From the NCBI GenBank assembly GCA_046597185.1, contig JBKJLF010000636.1:1-21544 (forward strand): a DNA stretch of 21,544 nt, in the 5' to 3' direction. Position numbers and translations under genes: made by a program. Shown one piece after another: positions 7,094 through 13,720 of this stretch (position 1 is the first letter of the stretch; each line of letters starts with the position of its first letter). This DNA comes from CAMBDR01 sp046597185 (GTDB taxonomy: Bacteria > Pseudomonadota > Gammaproteobacteria > Burkholderiales > Burkholderiaceae_D). Under the pieces are notes generated by a model. It had not been told where the DNA came from. It saw nothing but the letters and a program-made list of their open reading frames with translations, and ran no database searches.

Positions 7094-7159
7094 GCATAAT
7101 TTTTCATTCCAGCATACTTGCGCAAAAACCGCGCAAGCCGCTGAATTCACACGTTAGGT
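7094..7159 (+). other. attC site of cassette 5 (66 bp)
   Basis: R'' is GCATAAT (7094-7100), one base off the expected GCATAAC; R' is GTTAGGT (7153-7159). The inner stem CTTGCGC pairs perfectly with GCGCAAG. The R'' change removes the conserved AAC end, so excision of cassette 5 may be weakened. Confidence 0.85.
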
Positions 7160-7197
7160 GCCCCGGCGCACCATCCACACCAAACCGGGCCGCAGCG

Positions 7198-7323
7198 ATG
7201 AAAAAGCAAGCTGGCTTCATCAAGAAATTCCGGTCGTTCATATGGCGCTTGATTGGGCCAAGGGCAAACTCGGCCTTATGCCGGGTTGGGCGGCCAATTC
7301 GCCCCTGGCTACCTGTTGAATAA
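7198..7323 (+). CDS. Cassette 6: 41-residue basic peptide
   Basis: A short frame starting ATG AAA AAG and ending GAA TAA. The product begins MKKQAGFIKKFRSFIWRLIG and ends RPWLPVE. It is strongly basic with an amphipathic, membrane-seeking N-terminal half. It fills the cassette from 45 bases after the border to the putative R'' box, where its stop lies, a common arrangement for cassette genes. No clear ribosome site is seen. I do not recognise it. Confidence 0.4.
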   Translation: MKKQAGFIKKFRSFIWRLIGPRANSALCRVGRPIRPWLPVE

Positions 7324-7414
7324 CCGCCACAAATCGCGCCTTTCGCCGCCTTCTTACCAATTGTGTCGCGAAATACTGATATTTGCAGGCGCAATTTCCC
7401 ATCGCCTGTTATAC
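7318..7414 (+). other. Degenerate attC-like site at the array end
   Basis: GAATAAC (7318-7324) and GTTATAC (7408-7414) are complementary at six of seven bases. Between them AAATCGCGCCT (about 7328-7341) and AGGCGCAATTT (about 7387-7397) form an 11-base inverted repeat with one mismatch. The R'' does not match cassette 6's own start (ACCTAAC expected), so the site is degenerate or the cassette is a fusion. Confidence 0.4.
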
Positions 7415-7499
7415 AATCCCCTTGGTTGCCGCCGCTTGCCGTCGGTTAAGTTCAACCCAGTTTATCTTGTGCGACTGCTGCCTTCATTAAATTTGTTAA

Positions 7500-7613
7500 A
7501 AAGAATGTTTCGATACCTTCGGCGCAGACGACAAGCGCAAACTTAACTTACAGCAAATTACCGCATTGTCGGCACGCTTTCATATCCCTGTAACCGCATT
7601 GATTGCCAATTAA
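7500..7613 (+). pseudogene. C-terminal remnant of a HigA-type antitoxin
   Basis: A frame open from the TAA at 7497 to the TAA at 7611 encodes RKLNLQQITALSARFHIP followed by VTALIAN. This is how XRE-type HigA antitoxins typically end (RKL-L--I--L--RF-IP---L). The helix-turn-helix part and any HigB toxin are missing and there is no start codon, so this is a relic. Toxin-antitoxin cassettes are frequent in large integrons; this one probably belonged to a lost distal cassette. Around it (7415-7499 and 7614-7628) I see nothing else. Confidence 0.5.
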
Positions 7614-7628
7614 AACGGCGCCCCCAAT

Positions 7629-7663
7629 AAAAAAGCCGCACTGATCAACATGCGGCTTTTTTT
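7629..7663. terminator. Bidirectional rho-independent terminator
   Basis: GCCGCA (7635-7640) pairs with TGCGGC (7651-7656) around a 10-base loop, flanked by six A on the left and seven T on the right, so it works on both strands. It ends the pnt operon, whose last stop is at 7707, and shields the operon from the cassette array. Confidence 0.92.
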
Positions 7664-7689
7664 CTGGATCAGGCAAGCGAGGCGCTTAT

Positions 7690-7716
7690 TATTCCACCTA
7701 TTCCACCTATTCCACC
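7690..7716. repeat. Three 9-bp tandem repeats at the pntB 3' end
   Basis: TATTCCACC occurs three times in a row. On the coding strand the unit is GGTGGAATA; the innermost copy supplies the last pntB codons and stop, the other two lie just beyond. Confidence 0.9.
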
Positions 7717-9191
7717 GCCTTCACCATCGATTCCAACACTTTCTTGGCATCGCCAAACACCATCATGGTTTTATCCATATAGAATAATTCATTATCCAGC
7801 CCGGCATAACCGGAAGCCATTGAACGCTTATTGACGATAATGGTTTTGGCTTTATACGCCTCCAGAATCGGCATGCCCGCAATCGAGGATTTGGGATCTT
7901 TGGCCGCCGGGTTCACCACGTCATTCGCCCCCAATACCAGCACCACATCGGCCTGACTGAATTCGCTGTTGATGTCTTCCATCTCAAACACCTGGTCGTA
8001 AGGCACTTCGGCTTCGGCCAACAGCACGTTCATATGACCCGGCATACGCCCTGCCACCGGATGAATTGCGTATTTGACGATCACGCCTTGGTGCGTGAGC
8101 TTTTCCACCAGTTCTTTCAGTGCATGCTGGGCACGCGCTACCGCCAAACCATAACCGGGCACGATGATGACGGTTTCGGCATTGCTCATCAGGAACGCGG
8201 CATCATCAGCCGAACCGGATTTGACCGGACGCTGCACTTGCGCACCACCCGTGGCCACCGCTGCATCGCCACCAAAACCACCCAAAATGACGTTGAAGAA
8301 AGATCGATTCATGGCCTTACACATGATGTAGGACAAAATCGCACCGGAAGAACCGACCAGAGAGCCAGCCACAATCAGCATCGAGTTATTGAGCGAAAAA
8401 CCAATCCCCGCTGCGGCCCAACCAGAATAACTGTTGAGCATCGATACCACCACCGGCATATCTGCACCGCCAATCGGGATGATGATCAGCACGCCCAGCG
8501 CAAAGGCAATCGCGGTCATGATTATGAATGGCAACCAGTTGGGTTCCCATGCGCCTTCGGTACCGCCATTGGTGAAGCAAAACGCCAGACCCAAACCCAC
8601 CATCGCAATTGCCAACACCAAATTCAACATGTGTTGACCCGGGAAACTGACGGGCGTGCCCTGGAATAAACGGAATTTGTATTTGCCCGATAACTTACCA
8701 AACGCAATCACCGACCCCGAAAAGGTAATCGCACCAACAAAGGTGCCAATAAACAGTTCAAACCGATTGCCGATTGGCAGGGCTTCACCTTCTTTGGCTA
8801 CGATACCAAAAGCAACCGGTTCTGCCACCGCTGCCACGGCAATACACACCGCAGCCAAACCGATTAATGAGTGCATCGCCGCGACCAATTCTGGCATCTT
8901 GGTCATTTCTACGCGCTTGGCTAACAGGGTGCCAATCCCGCCACCAATCACCAGGCCCGTTAAAATCAAACCATAACCCAGGCTACCACTGCCGCTGGCG
9001 GCATTCGACTTTAATTTGAGCACCCATAATAGCGTGGTCACAGCAGCAATCGCCATCCCGCTCATACCAAAGGCATTGCCGCCACGCGCGGTGGCGGGAG
9101 ACGACAAACCTTTTAAGGCCTGAATCATGCAAATGGACGCGACCAAATACAATAGCGTCACCAAATTTAAGCTTACAAAGGACATATCCAT
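7707..9191 (-). CDS. pntB: NAD(P) transhydrogenase subunit beta
   Basis: 494 residues. Beta subunit of the proton-translocating transhydrogenase, which uses the proton gradient to move hydride from NADH to NADP+. The first about 270 residues are membrane segments, with GADMPVVVSMLNSYSGWAAAGIGF, written here in part as DMPVVVSMLNSYSGWAA, as a hallmark of domain II. The C-terminal NADP-binding domain III carries VIIVPGYGLAVARAQHALK, KYAIHPVAGRMPGHMNVLLA, the DVVLVLGANDVVNPAA block and IVNKRSMASGYAG. AAGGAG precedes the ATG at 9191, only two bases after the pntAB stop, so the genes are translated together. Length and motifs are normal. It supplies NADPH for biosynthesis. Confidence 0.97.
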   Translation of the reverse strand: MDMSFVSLNLVTLLYLVASICMIQALKGLSSPATARGGNAFGMSGMAIAAVTTLLWVLKLKSNAASGSGSLGYGLILTGLVIGGGIGTLLAKRVEMTKMPELVAAMHSLIGLAAVCIAVAAVAEPVAFGIVAKEGEALPIGNRFELFIGTFVGAITFSGSVIAFGKLSGKYKFRLFQGTPVSFPGQHMLNLVLAIAMVGLGLAFCFTNGGTEGAWEPNWLPFIIMTAIAFALGVLIIIPIGGADMPVVVSMLNSYSGWAAAGIGFSLNNSMLIVAGSLVGSSGAILSYIMCKAMNRSFFNVILGGFGGDAAVATGGAQVQRPVKSGSADDAAFLMSNAETVIIVPGYGLAVARAQHALKELVEKLTHQGVIVKYAIHPVAGRMPGHMNVLLAEAEVPYDQVFEMEDINSEFSQADVVLVLGANDVVNPAAKDPKSSIAGMPILEAYKAKTIIVNKRSMASGYAGLDNELFYMDKTMMVFGDAKKVLESMVKAVE

Positions 9192-9193
9192 GC

Positions 9194-9508
9194 TTATTCT
9201 CCTTTAGGCGCTTTAGGTTCTTTTTTCTTAAACATTTCCAGCATTCTCTGGGTGACCAGAAAACCACCGAAAACATTCACCGCCGCCAATGCGACTGCCA
9301 GCGTACCCATTACCTGGGCCAGCGGCTTTGCCGTTAAACCCGCCGCCAACATGGCACCGACGATAATAATCGCTGAAATGGCATTGGTGACCGCCATTAA
9401 AGGGGTATGCAACGCAGGTGTCACGGTCCAAACAACGTGGTAGCCGACATAAATTGCCAGCACAAAAATGATGAGATTAATGATGGTATGACTGATTGCG
9501 ACTTCCAT
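9194..9508 (-). CDS. pntAB: NAD(P) transhydrogenase subunit alpha part 2
   Basis: 104 residues with three membrane helices: IINLIIFVLAIYVGYHVVW, an ISAIIIVGAMLAAG stretch and VMGTLAVALAAVNVFGGF, followed by a charged tail. It is the small membrane part of the alpha subunit, separate here as in Rhodospirillum rubrum and unlike the fused E. coli PntA. TPLMAVTNAISA is the typical conserved segment. AAGGGG lies before the start. It sits between pntAA and pntB in one transcription unit. Confidence 0.96.
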   Translation of the reverse strand: MEVAISHTIINLIIFVLAIYVGYHVVWTVTPALHTPLMAVTNAISAIIIVGAMLAAGLTAKPLAQVMGTLAVALAAVNVFGGFLVTQRMLEMFKKKEPKAPKGE

Positions 9509-9591
9509 GATAGCCCCTTAGCTAATATCGGTGACGAAACAAACGCCCCCAAATGTGGATCGATAAATATAGTTCGATGAAAAGTTTAGCC

Positions 9592-10713
9592 TTACGCCGG
9601 TTTGCGCAATAATTCGCCACCGTGGCATAGCAAGGTCGCGGCCAAAATTTCATCTTCCCGATTGATGACCAGATTATTATCCTTATCAATCAACAGCTTG
9701 AGGAAGTCGAGCACGTTGCGCGCATACAGGGCCGACGCATCTGCCGCCACCAGAGTGGCCAAATTCGGTTCGCCGATAATGTGTACGCCATGTTTGGTAA
9801 CGGTTTTACCCAGTTCAGACAAGGGGCAATTGCCGCCTTGCTCGACCGCCAAATCGACAATTACCGAACCCGGTTTCATGGCTTTTACGGTGTCTTCGGA
9901 AATCAGGATTGGCGCTTTGCGGCCGGGAATTAAAGCGGTGGTGATGACGATATCGGCCAGTTTGGCGCGCTCATGCACCAAGGCGGCTTGGCGTTGCATC
10001 CATGCGGCTGGCATGGCTTTGGCATAGCCGCCAGAACCTTTGGCAATTTCGCGCTCTTCGTCGGTCTCGCAGGGTACGTCAATAAATTTGGCCCCGAGTG
10101 ATTCCACTTGCTCTTTTACGGGTGGCCGCACGTCGGACGCTTCAATCACCGCGCCCAGCCGCTTGGCAGTGGCAATGGCTTGCAAACCGGCCACGCCCAC
10201 ACCCATAATCAACACCCGCGCCGCCTTGACCGTACCCGCCGCCGTCATCAGCATTGGCATAAAGCGTTGATAGGTGTTGGCTGCCATCATTACCGCTTTA
10301 TAGCCTGCGATATTGGCCTGAGATGACAACACGTCCATCGATTGCGCCCGCGTGATACGTGGCACCGCTTCGAGGGCAAAGGCCGAAAGCTGAGATGTTG
10401 CCATGGCAGCATTGTTATCATTATCAAATTGATTCAACATGCCGATCAAGACTGCACCCGATTTCATCATGGCGCGTTCTTCGTTTGACGGCGCGCGTAC
10501 TTTCAATACCATATCGCAACCGAATACATCAGCAGCCGTGCCGATGGTGGCACCAGCGGCGACAAAAGCTTCATCAATGACGCTGGACATCACGCCGGCA
10601 CCCGATTGAACGATGACTTGATGTTTGCCAGCAAGGAGCTTTTTGACTGTCTCCGGTGTCGCGGCCACGCGAGTTTCGCCAGGCCTCGTCTCGGCAGGTA
10701 TGCCTATTTTCAT
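9592..10713 (-). CDS. pntAA: NAD(P) transhydrogenase subunit alpha part 1
   Basis: 373 residues; the soluble NAD(H)-binding domain I. It opens MKIGIPAETRPGETRVAATP, as is typical of the AlaDH/PntA family, and has the dinucleotide fold motif MGVGVAGLQAIATAKRLGA followed by EASDVR, the acidic residue that selects NAD over NADP. RITRAQSMDVLSSQANIAGY is the conserved central block. The start at 10713 has GGAGGA seven bases upstream; a longer frame to 10809 crosses the likely promoter and is rejected. It is the first gene of pntAA-pntAB-pntB. An 83-base gap separates it from pntAB. Confidence 0.97.
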   Translation of the reverse strand: MKIGIPAETRPGETRVAATPETVKKLLAGKHQVIVQSGAGVMSSVIDEAFVAAGATIGTAADVFGCDMVLKVRAPSNEERAMMKSGAVLIGMLNQFDNDNNAAMATSQLSAFALEAVPRITRAQSMDVLSSQANIAGYKAVMMAANTYQRFMPMLMTAAGTVKAARVLIMGVGVAGLQAIATAKRLGAVIEASDVRPPVKEQVESLGAKFIDVPCETDEEREIAKGSGGYAKAMPAAWMQRQAALVHERAKLADIVITTALIPGRKAPILISEDTVKAMKPGSVIVDLAVEQGGNCPLSELGKTVTKHGVHIIGEPNLATLVAADASALYARNVLDFLKLLIDKDNNLVINREDEILAATLLCHGGELLRKPA

Positions 10714-10745
10714 GACTCCTCCAATAAAATATGAACTGAGGAAGT

Positions 10746-10775
10746 ATCTTACACGCATTCCCCCGGCCCAAACAA
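10746..10775 (-). promoter_or_regulatory. Sigma-70-like promoter of the pnt operon
   Basis: Reading leftwards: -35 TTGTTT (10775-10770), an 18-base spacer and -10 TAAGAT (10751-10746). The pntAA ATG follows about 33 bases after the -10 box. Six-base matches are good but not perfect; no operator is visible. Confidence 0.5.
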
Positions 10776-10868
10776 TGAGCGCCCCCCTTATTTCCTTTAT
10801 GCGCTTCATTTATATCCGCCAAACAACGGGCCAGGATGCGACATGACCAGAACAACAAAAAAAGCAGT

Positions 10869-10898
10869 TTGAAAGCGATGACCAAGGCGCGGTAAAAT
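10869..10898 (+). promoter_or_regulatory. Sigma-70-like promoter of mnmA
   Basis: -35 TTGAAA (10869-10874), 18-base spacer, -10 TAAAAT (10893-10898). Transcription would start near 10905, which leaves the ATG at 10921 with AAGGA in front as the first usable start and excludes the ATG at 10897. Confidence 0.6.
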
Positions 10899-10920
10899 GG
10901 CAACACATGGAAGGAAAATT

Positions 10921-12069
10921 ATGGATTATCAAAGAGGGCACAATATAATGCATGGCAAAAAAGTGGTCATCGGCATGTCGGGCGGGGTCGATTCTTCGGT
11001 TGCTGCCTGGTTGCTAAAACAACAGGGTTATGAAGTGATTGGCCTGTTTATGAAAAATTGGGAAGATGATGACGATTCCGAATACTGTTCAAGTCGGCAA
11101 GATTGGTTGGATGCGGTGAGCGTGGCCGATGTGGTGGGCGTCGATATTGAAGCCGTTAATTTTGCTGCTGAATATAAAGACCGGGTGTTTGCCGAATTTT
11201 TGCGTGAATACCAAGCCGGACGCACGCCCAACCCGGATGTGCTCTGCAATGCCGAAATCAAATTCAAAGCCTTTCTTGATCATGCGATGCAGTTGGGTGC
11301 GGATTTCATCGCCACCGGGCATTATGCGCGGGTACGCCCAAATGGGGCGCGCTTCGAATTGTTGAAAGCGCTGGACGCCAGCAAGGATCAAAGTTATTTT
11401 TTGCACAGATTAAATCAAAAGCAACTGGCCAACACGCTGTTTCCTTTGGGTGAAATCCATAAAACCGAGGTGCGTAAGATTGCCCTTGAATTAAAACTGC
11501 ATAATGCGGCCAAAAAAGATTCCACCGGAATCTGTTTTATTGGCGAGCGCCCGTTTCGAGATTTTTTAAATCGTTATGTTTCATATCAACCGGGGCCAAT
11601 TAAAACCGATGATGGCAAAACCGTGGGCCAGCATGTGGGTTTGAGTTTTTACACCCTGGGGCAACGCAAGGGCATTGGCATCGGGGGTTTACAAGCCTAT
11701 AAAAACCCGGATGGCAGCAGCGATGCCTGGTATGTGGCGCGCAAGGACATGGCAGAAAATACCCTGTATATTGTGCAGGGCCACGGCCACCCGTGGTTAC
11801 TTAGCCCGTCTTTATTGGCCGATCAGGCCAGTTGGGTCGCGGGTGAAGCACCGCCAGCCGGGCCGTACAGCGCCAAAACCCGTTATCGGCAAGCTGATGT
11901 GGCTTGCCGTTTAAGTGGCGCTGCATCTGGCGCGGACGATGGCTTTGGTTTGCACTTTGATGAAGCGCAATGGGCGGTGACGCCGGGGCAATCGGCAGTG
12001 CTATACGATGGCGATGTGTGTTTGGGTGGCGGAATTATTGGAGAGGCAAAAAATGGATCAACAATTTGA
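10921..12069 (+). CDS. mnmA: tRNA-specific 2-thiouridylase MnmA
   Basis: 382 residues. It adds sulfur to the wobble uridine (U34) of tRNA-Lys, -Glu and -Gln, using ATP and sulfur relayed from IscS. The ATP pyrophosphatase loop SGGVDSS is at 20-26 and the family block GLFMKNWEDDDDSEYC follows. Two catalytic cysteines are visible, in NPDVLCNAEIKF and STGICFIGERPFR. A beta-barrel C-terminal domain (QAVWAVTPGQ-like stretch AQWAVTPGQSAVLYDG) completes the family length. The start at 10921 has AAGGAAA in front; an ATG at 10948 gives the more typical N-terminus and cannot be excluded. It ends inside the next gene. Confidence 0.96.
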   Translation: MDYQRGHNIMHGKKVVIGMSGGVDSSVAAWLLKQQGYEVIGLFMKNWEDDDDSEYCSSRQDWLDAVSVADVVGVDIEAVNFAAEYKDRVFAEFLREYQAGRTPNPDVLCNAEIKFKAFLDHAMQLGADFIATGHYARVRPNGARFELLKALDASKDQSYFLHRLNQKQLANTLFPLGEIHKTEVRKIALELKLHNAAKKDSTGICFIGERPFRDFLNRYVSYQPGPIKTDDGKTVGQHVGLSFYTLGQRKGIGIGGLQAYKNPDGSSDAWYVARKDMAENTLYIVQGHGHPWLLSPSLLADQASWVAGEAPPAGPYSAKTRYRQADVACRLSGAASGADDGFGLHFDEAQWAVTPGQSAVLYDGDVCLGGGIIGEAKNGSTI

Positions 12070-12445
12070 AGACGGCTTGCGCATGCGCAAGCAAGTAATG
12101 GGCGAGGCGTTTGTTGAAAAAGCCTTCAGTAATCTGGATGCCTTTACCGGGCCGCTGCAAGAATTTGTCACGCGCCAGGCCTGGGGCACGGTTTGGCAGC
12201 GCGAGGGGCTGGATCTGAAAACCCGCAGCCTGATCACCCTCTCCATGCTCACCGCCCTCGGGCGTGCGCAGGAGATACGCGGCCATGTGCGCGGCGCGAT
12301 CAACAATGGTGCCAGCATGAAAGAAATTCAGGAAGTACTGCTGCATGCCAGTGTGTATTGCGGCATGCCGCTGGCGATTGATGCCTTTCGCTCTGCGCAT
12401 GAGGTGCTGACGGAAATGGGCCAAATTCCACCCGATTGCACCTGA
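12053..12445 (+). CDS. Carboxymuconolactone decarboxylase family protein
   Basis: 130 residues of the CMD/AhpD-like fold. It has WQREGLDLKTRSLITLSML, EIRGHVRGAINNGASMKEI and LLHASVYCGMPLAIDAFRSA in the PcaC-like order, including the conserved E and H of the ExxxH motif. PcaC decarboxylates 4-carboxymuconolactone in protocatechuate breakdown, but no other pca gene is near, so a related oxidoreductase or chaperone-like role is just as likely. It lacks the CxxC of AhpD. GGAGAGG precedes the ATG, which overlaps the 3' end of mnmA by 17 bases, so expression should be coupled to that gene. Confidence 0.88.
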   Translation: MDQQFEDGLRMRKQVMGEAFVEKAFSNLDAFTGPLQEFVTRQAWGTVWQREGLDLKTRSLITLSMLTALGRAQEIRGHVRGAINNGASMKEIQEVLLHASVYCGMPLAIDAFRSAHEVLTEMGQIPPDCT

Positions 12446-12760
12446 TTTGGCGCAATAAAACCAACCCCTTAGGTAACATTAACTTGGTGCCCTTCATGCT
12501 GGCTGCTCGCCTGTGATTCACCATCATTATTGATAAATGATTTTTCAAACGAATAATATCCGCGAGCATTTATTATCAATCGATAAATTATAGTCCAGGG
12601 ATTTTTTGAATTCTTTCACCAATGCGGCAAAAATAAATGTAAGGCGTTTCCTGCTCAAACGACCAAAGGAAACAAGATCAGGTTGCGGTGCGATTGAACA
12701 AACCCATCCGCCCCGGCTGCAGGAGCTTGTTTTTTTAATCAAATTTTTAAAGGGAATTTT
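12446..12760 (+). promoter_or_regulatory. Intergenic region with a candidate promoter upstream of bdhA
   Basis: No gene is seen in these 315 bases. A promoter-like pair TTGATA (12530-12535), 18-base spacer, TAATAT (12554-12559) lies about 200 bases before bdhA. ATTGATAAATG (about 12529-12539) and the near-complementary CATTTATTATCAAT (about 12568-12581) flank it as an imperfect AT-rich inverted repeat that might bind a regulator. The leader to bdhA would be long (about 190 bases). Confidence 0.35.
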
Positions 12761-13543
12761 ATGTTAAAAGGGAAAACAGCGCTCATCACTGGTTCAACCA
12801 GCGGTATTGGCCTTGGCATCGCACGCGGCTTTGCTGCTGCGCAATGCAATATTGTGCTCAATGGCTTTGGCGACGCCGCCGAAATTGAGCAATTACGTGC
12901 CAATCTGGCCAGCGAATTTGATGTAACGGTACGCTACGATGGCGCGGACATGAGCAAGCCTGACCAAATTACCGCCATGGTCAACAAAGCCATTGCCGAA
13001 TTTGGTGTGGTTGACATTTTAATCAACAACGCAGGCATCCAGCACGTGGCACCGATTGACGAATTCCCCGTGGAAAAATTAAATGCCATCATGGCCATTA
13101 ATTTGATGAGCAATTTTCACACGATTGCCGCCGCTTTGCCTGCAATGAAAGCCAAAGGCTGGGGCCGCATTATTAACGTGGCATCGGCCCATGCACTCGT
13201 TGCCAGTCCATTCAAATCAGCCTATGTGGCGGCCAAACACGGGCAAGCGGGCATGACCAAAACGGTGGCGCTGGAAGTGGCTGACAAGGGCATTACCTGC
13301 AATGCAATTTGCCCCGGCTATGTGTTGACCCCCCTGGTTGAAAAACAAATTCCAGACACCGCAAAAGCACGCGGAATGACGATAGAACAAGTCAAGCGCG
13401 ATGTTCTGTTGGCTGCCCAACCCACCAAGCAGTTTGTCACCGTTGAACAAGTTGCCGCATTTGCCAAATTTTTGGCCAGCGATGAGGCCGCGTCAATTAC
13501 TGGTGCCATCTTGCCGATTGAAGGCGGCTGGACCGCACAGTAA
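12761..13543 (+). CDS. bdhA: D-3-hydroxybutyrate dehydrogenase
   Basis: 260-residue short-chain dehydrogenase that interconverts 3-hydroxybutyrate and acetoacetate with NAD, a step in using stored polyhydroxybutyrate. The cofactor loop is GSTSGIGLGIA (11-21), NNAG is at 89-92, and the catalytic set S142, Y155, K159 sits in the same positions as in the Pseudomonas enzymes. The C-terminus (EAASITGAILPIEGGWTAQ) is typical of the family. AAAGGGA precedes the ATG. The next gene encodes a patatin-like lipase; the two often stand together, which suggests a link to lipid or polyester breakdown. Confidence 0.94.
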   Translation: MLKGKTALITGSTSGIGLGIARGFAAAQCNIVLNGFGDAAEIEQLRANLASEFDVTVRYDGADMSKPDQITAMVNKAIAEFGVVDILINNAGIQHVAPIDEFPVEKLNAIMAINLMSNFHTIAAALPAMKAKGWGRIINVASAHALVASPFKSAYVAAKHGQAGMTKTVALEVADKGITCNAICPGYVLTPLVEKQIPDTAKARGMTIEQVKRDVLLAAQPTKQFVTVEQVAAFAKFLASDEAASITGAILPIEGGWTAQ

Positions 13544-13565
13544 GCCTTGTGGCCCGCGCATCGAA

Positions 13566-13626
13566 GCGTGTTTTGCGTGTTTTGCGTGTTTTGTATGTAT
13601 TGCGTGTATTTCGTGTATTTCGTGTT
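13566..13626. repeat. Seven diverging 9-bp tandem repeats after bdhA
   Basis: Three GCGTGTTTT units, then GTATGTATT, GCGTGTATT, TCGTGTATT and a partial TCGTGTT. The array starts 23 bases after the bdhA stop. Point changes accumulate toward the right end, so the left units are the most recent copies. Confidence 0.92.
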
Positions 13627-13631
13627 AATAT
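13623..13631 (+). promoter_or_regulatory. Candidate extended -10 element inside a dyad
   Basis: TGTTAATAT has the TGn extension plus a TAATAT box. It lies in the inverted repeat GTGTTA-ATA-TAACAC (13622-13636). Any -35 contact would fall in the 9-bp repeats just upstream. It could drive the patatin gene at 13721. Confidence 0.35.
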
Positions 13632-13633
13632 AA

Positions 13634-13666
13634 CACAGTCGCAGCACAGTCGCAGCACAGCCGCAA
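13634..13666. repeat. Three 11-bp tandem repeats
   Basis: CACAGTCGCAG twice, then CACAGCCGCAA. They directly follow the 9-bp array and precede the patatin gene. Confidence 0.9.
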
Positions 13667-13720
13667 CACAACCAATGGCGCGAATCATCATCAACTCCGC
13701 CACCCTTTACCGGAATTATC

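Larger units (their letters stand above)
2893..7414 (+). mobile_element. Integron gene-cassette array, six cassettes
   Basis: Cassettes are cut between G and TT of each R' box: cassette 1 2893-3912, 2 3913-4680, 3 4681-4966, 4 4967-5946, 5 5947-7153, 6 7154 to about 7408. The proof is internal: the R'' box near each cassette's end is the reverse complement of G plus that cassette's own first bases (GCCTAAC/GTTAGGC, GCCCAAC/GTTGGGC, GACTAAC/GTTAGTC, ATCTAAC/GTTATAT-type box GTTAGAT; cassette 5 GCATAAT/GTTATGC with one mismatch). All clear genes point the same way. No integrase gene lies in the window. Near-identical attC sites point to a chromosomal (sedentary) integron rather than a mobile resistance integron. 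Confidence 0.92.

Noticed and set aside
7253..7546. 97-residue ORF across the array end
   Set aside because: It crosses the attC-like site in a frame different from both the 41-residue peptide and the HigA remnant.
8774..9019. Plus-strand ORFs opposite the pnt genes
   Set aside because: They are antisense shadows of strongly conserved pntB/pntAB coding sequence.
10897..10920. Earlier start for mnmA
   Set aside because: The ATG overlaps the -10 box of the likely promoter and has no ribosome site.
13566..13666. CRISPR array
   Set aside because: The 9- and 11-bp units are contiguous tandem repeats without spacers, and no cas gene is nearby.
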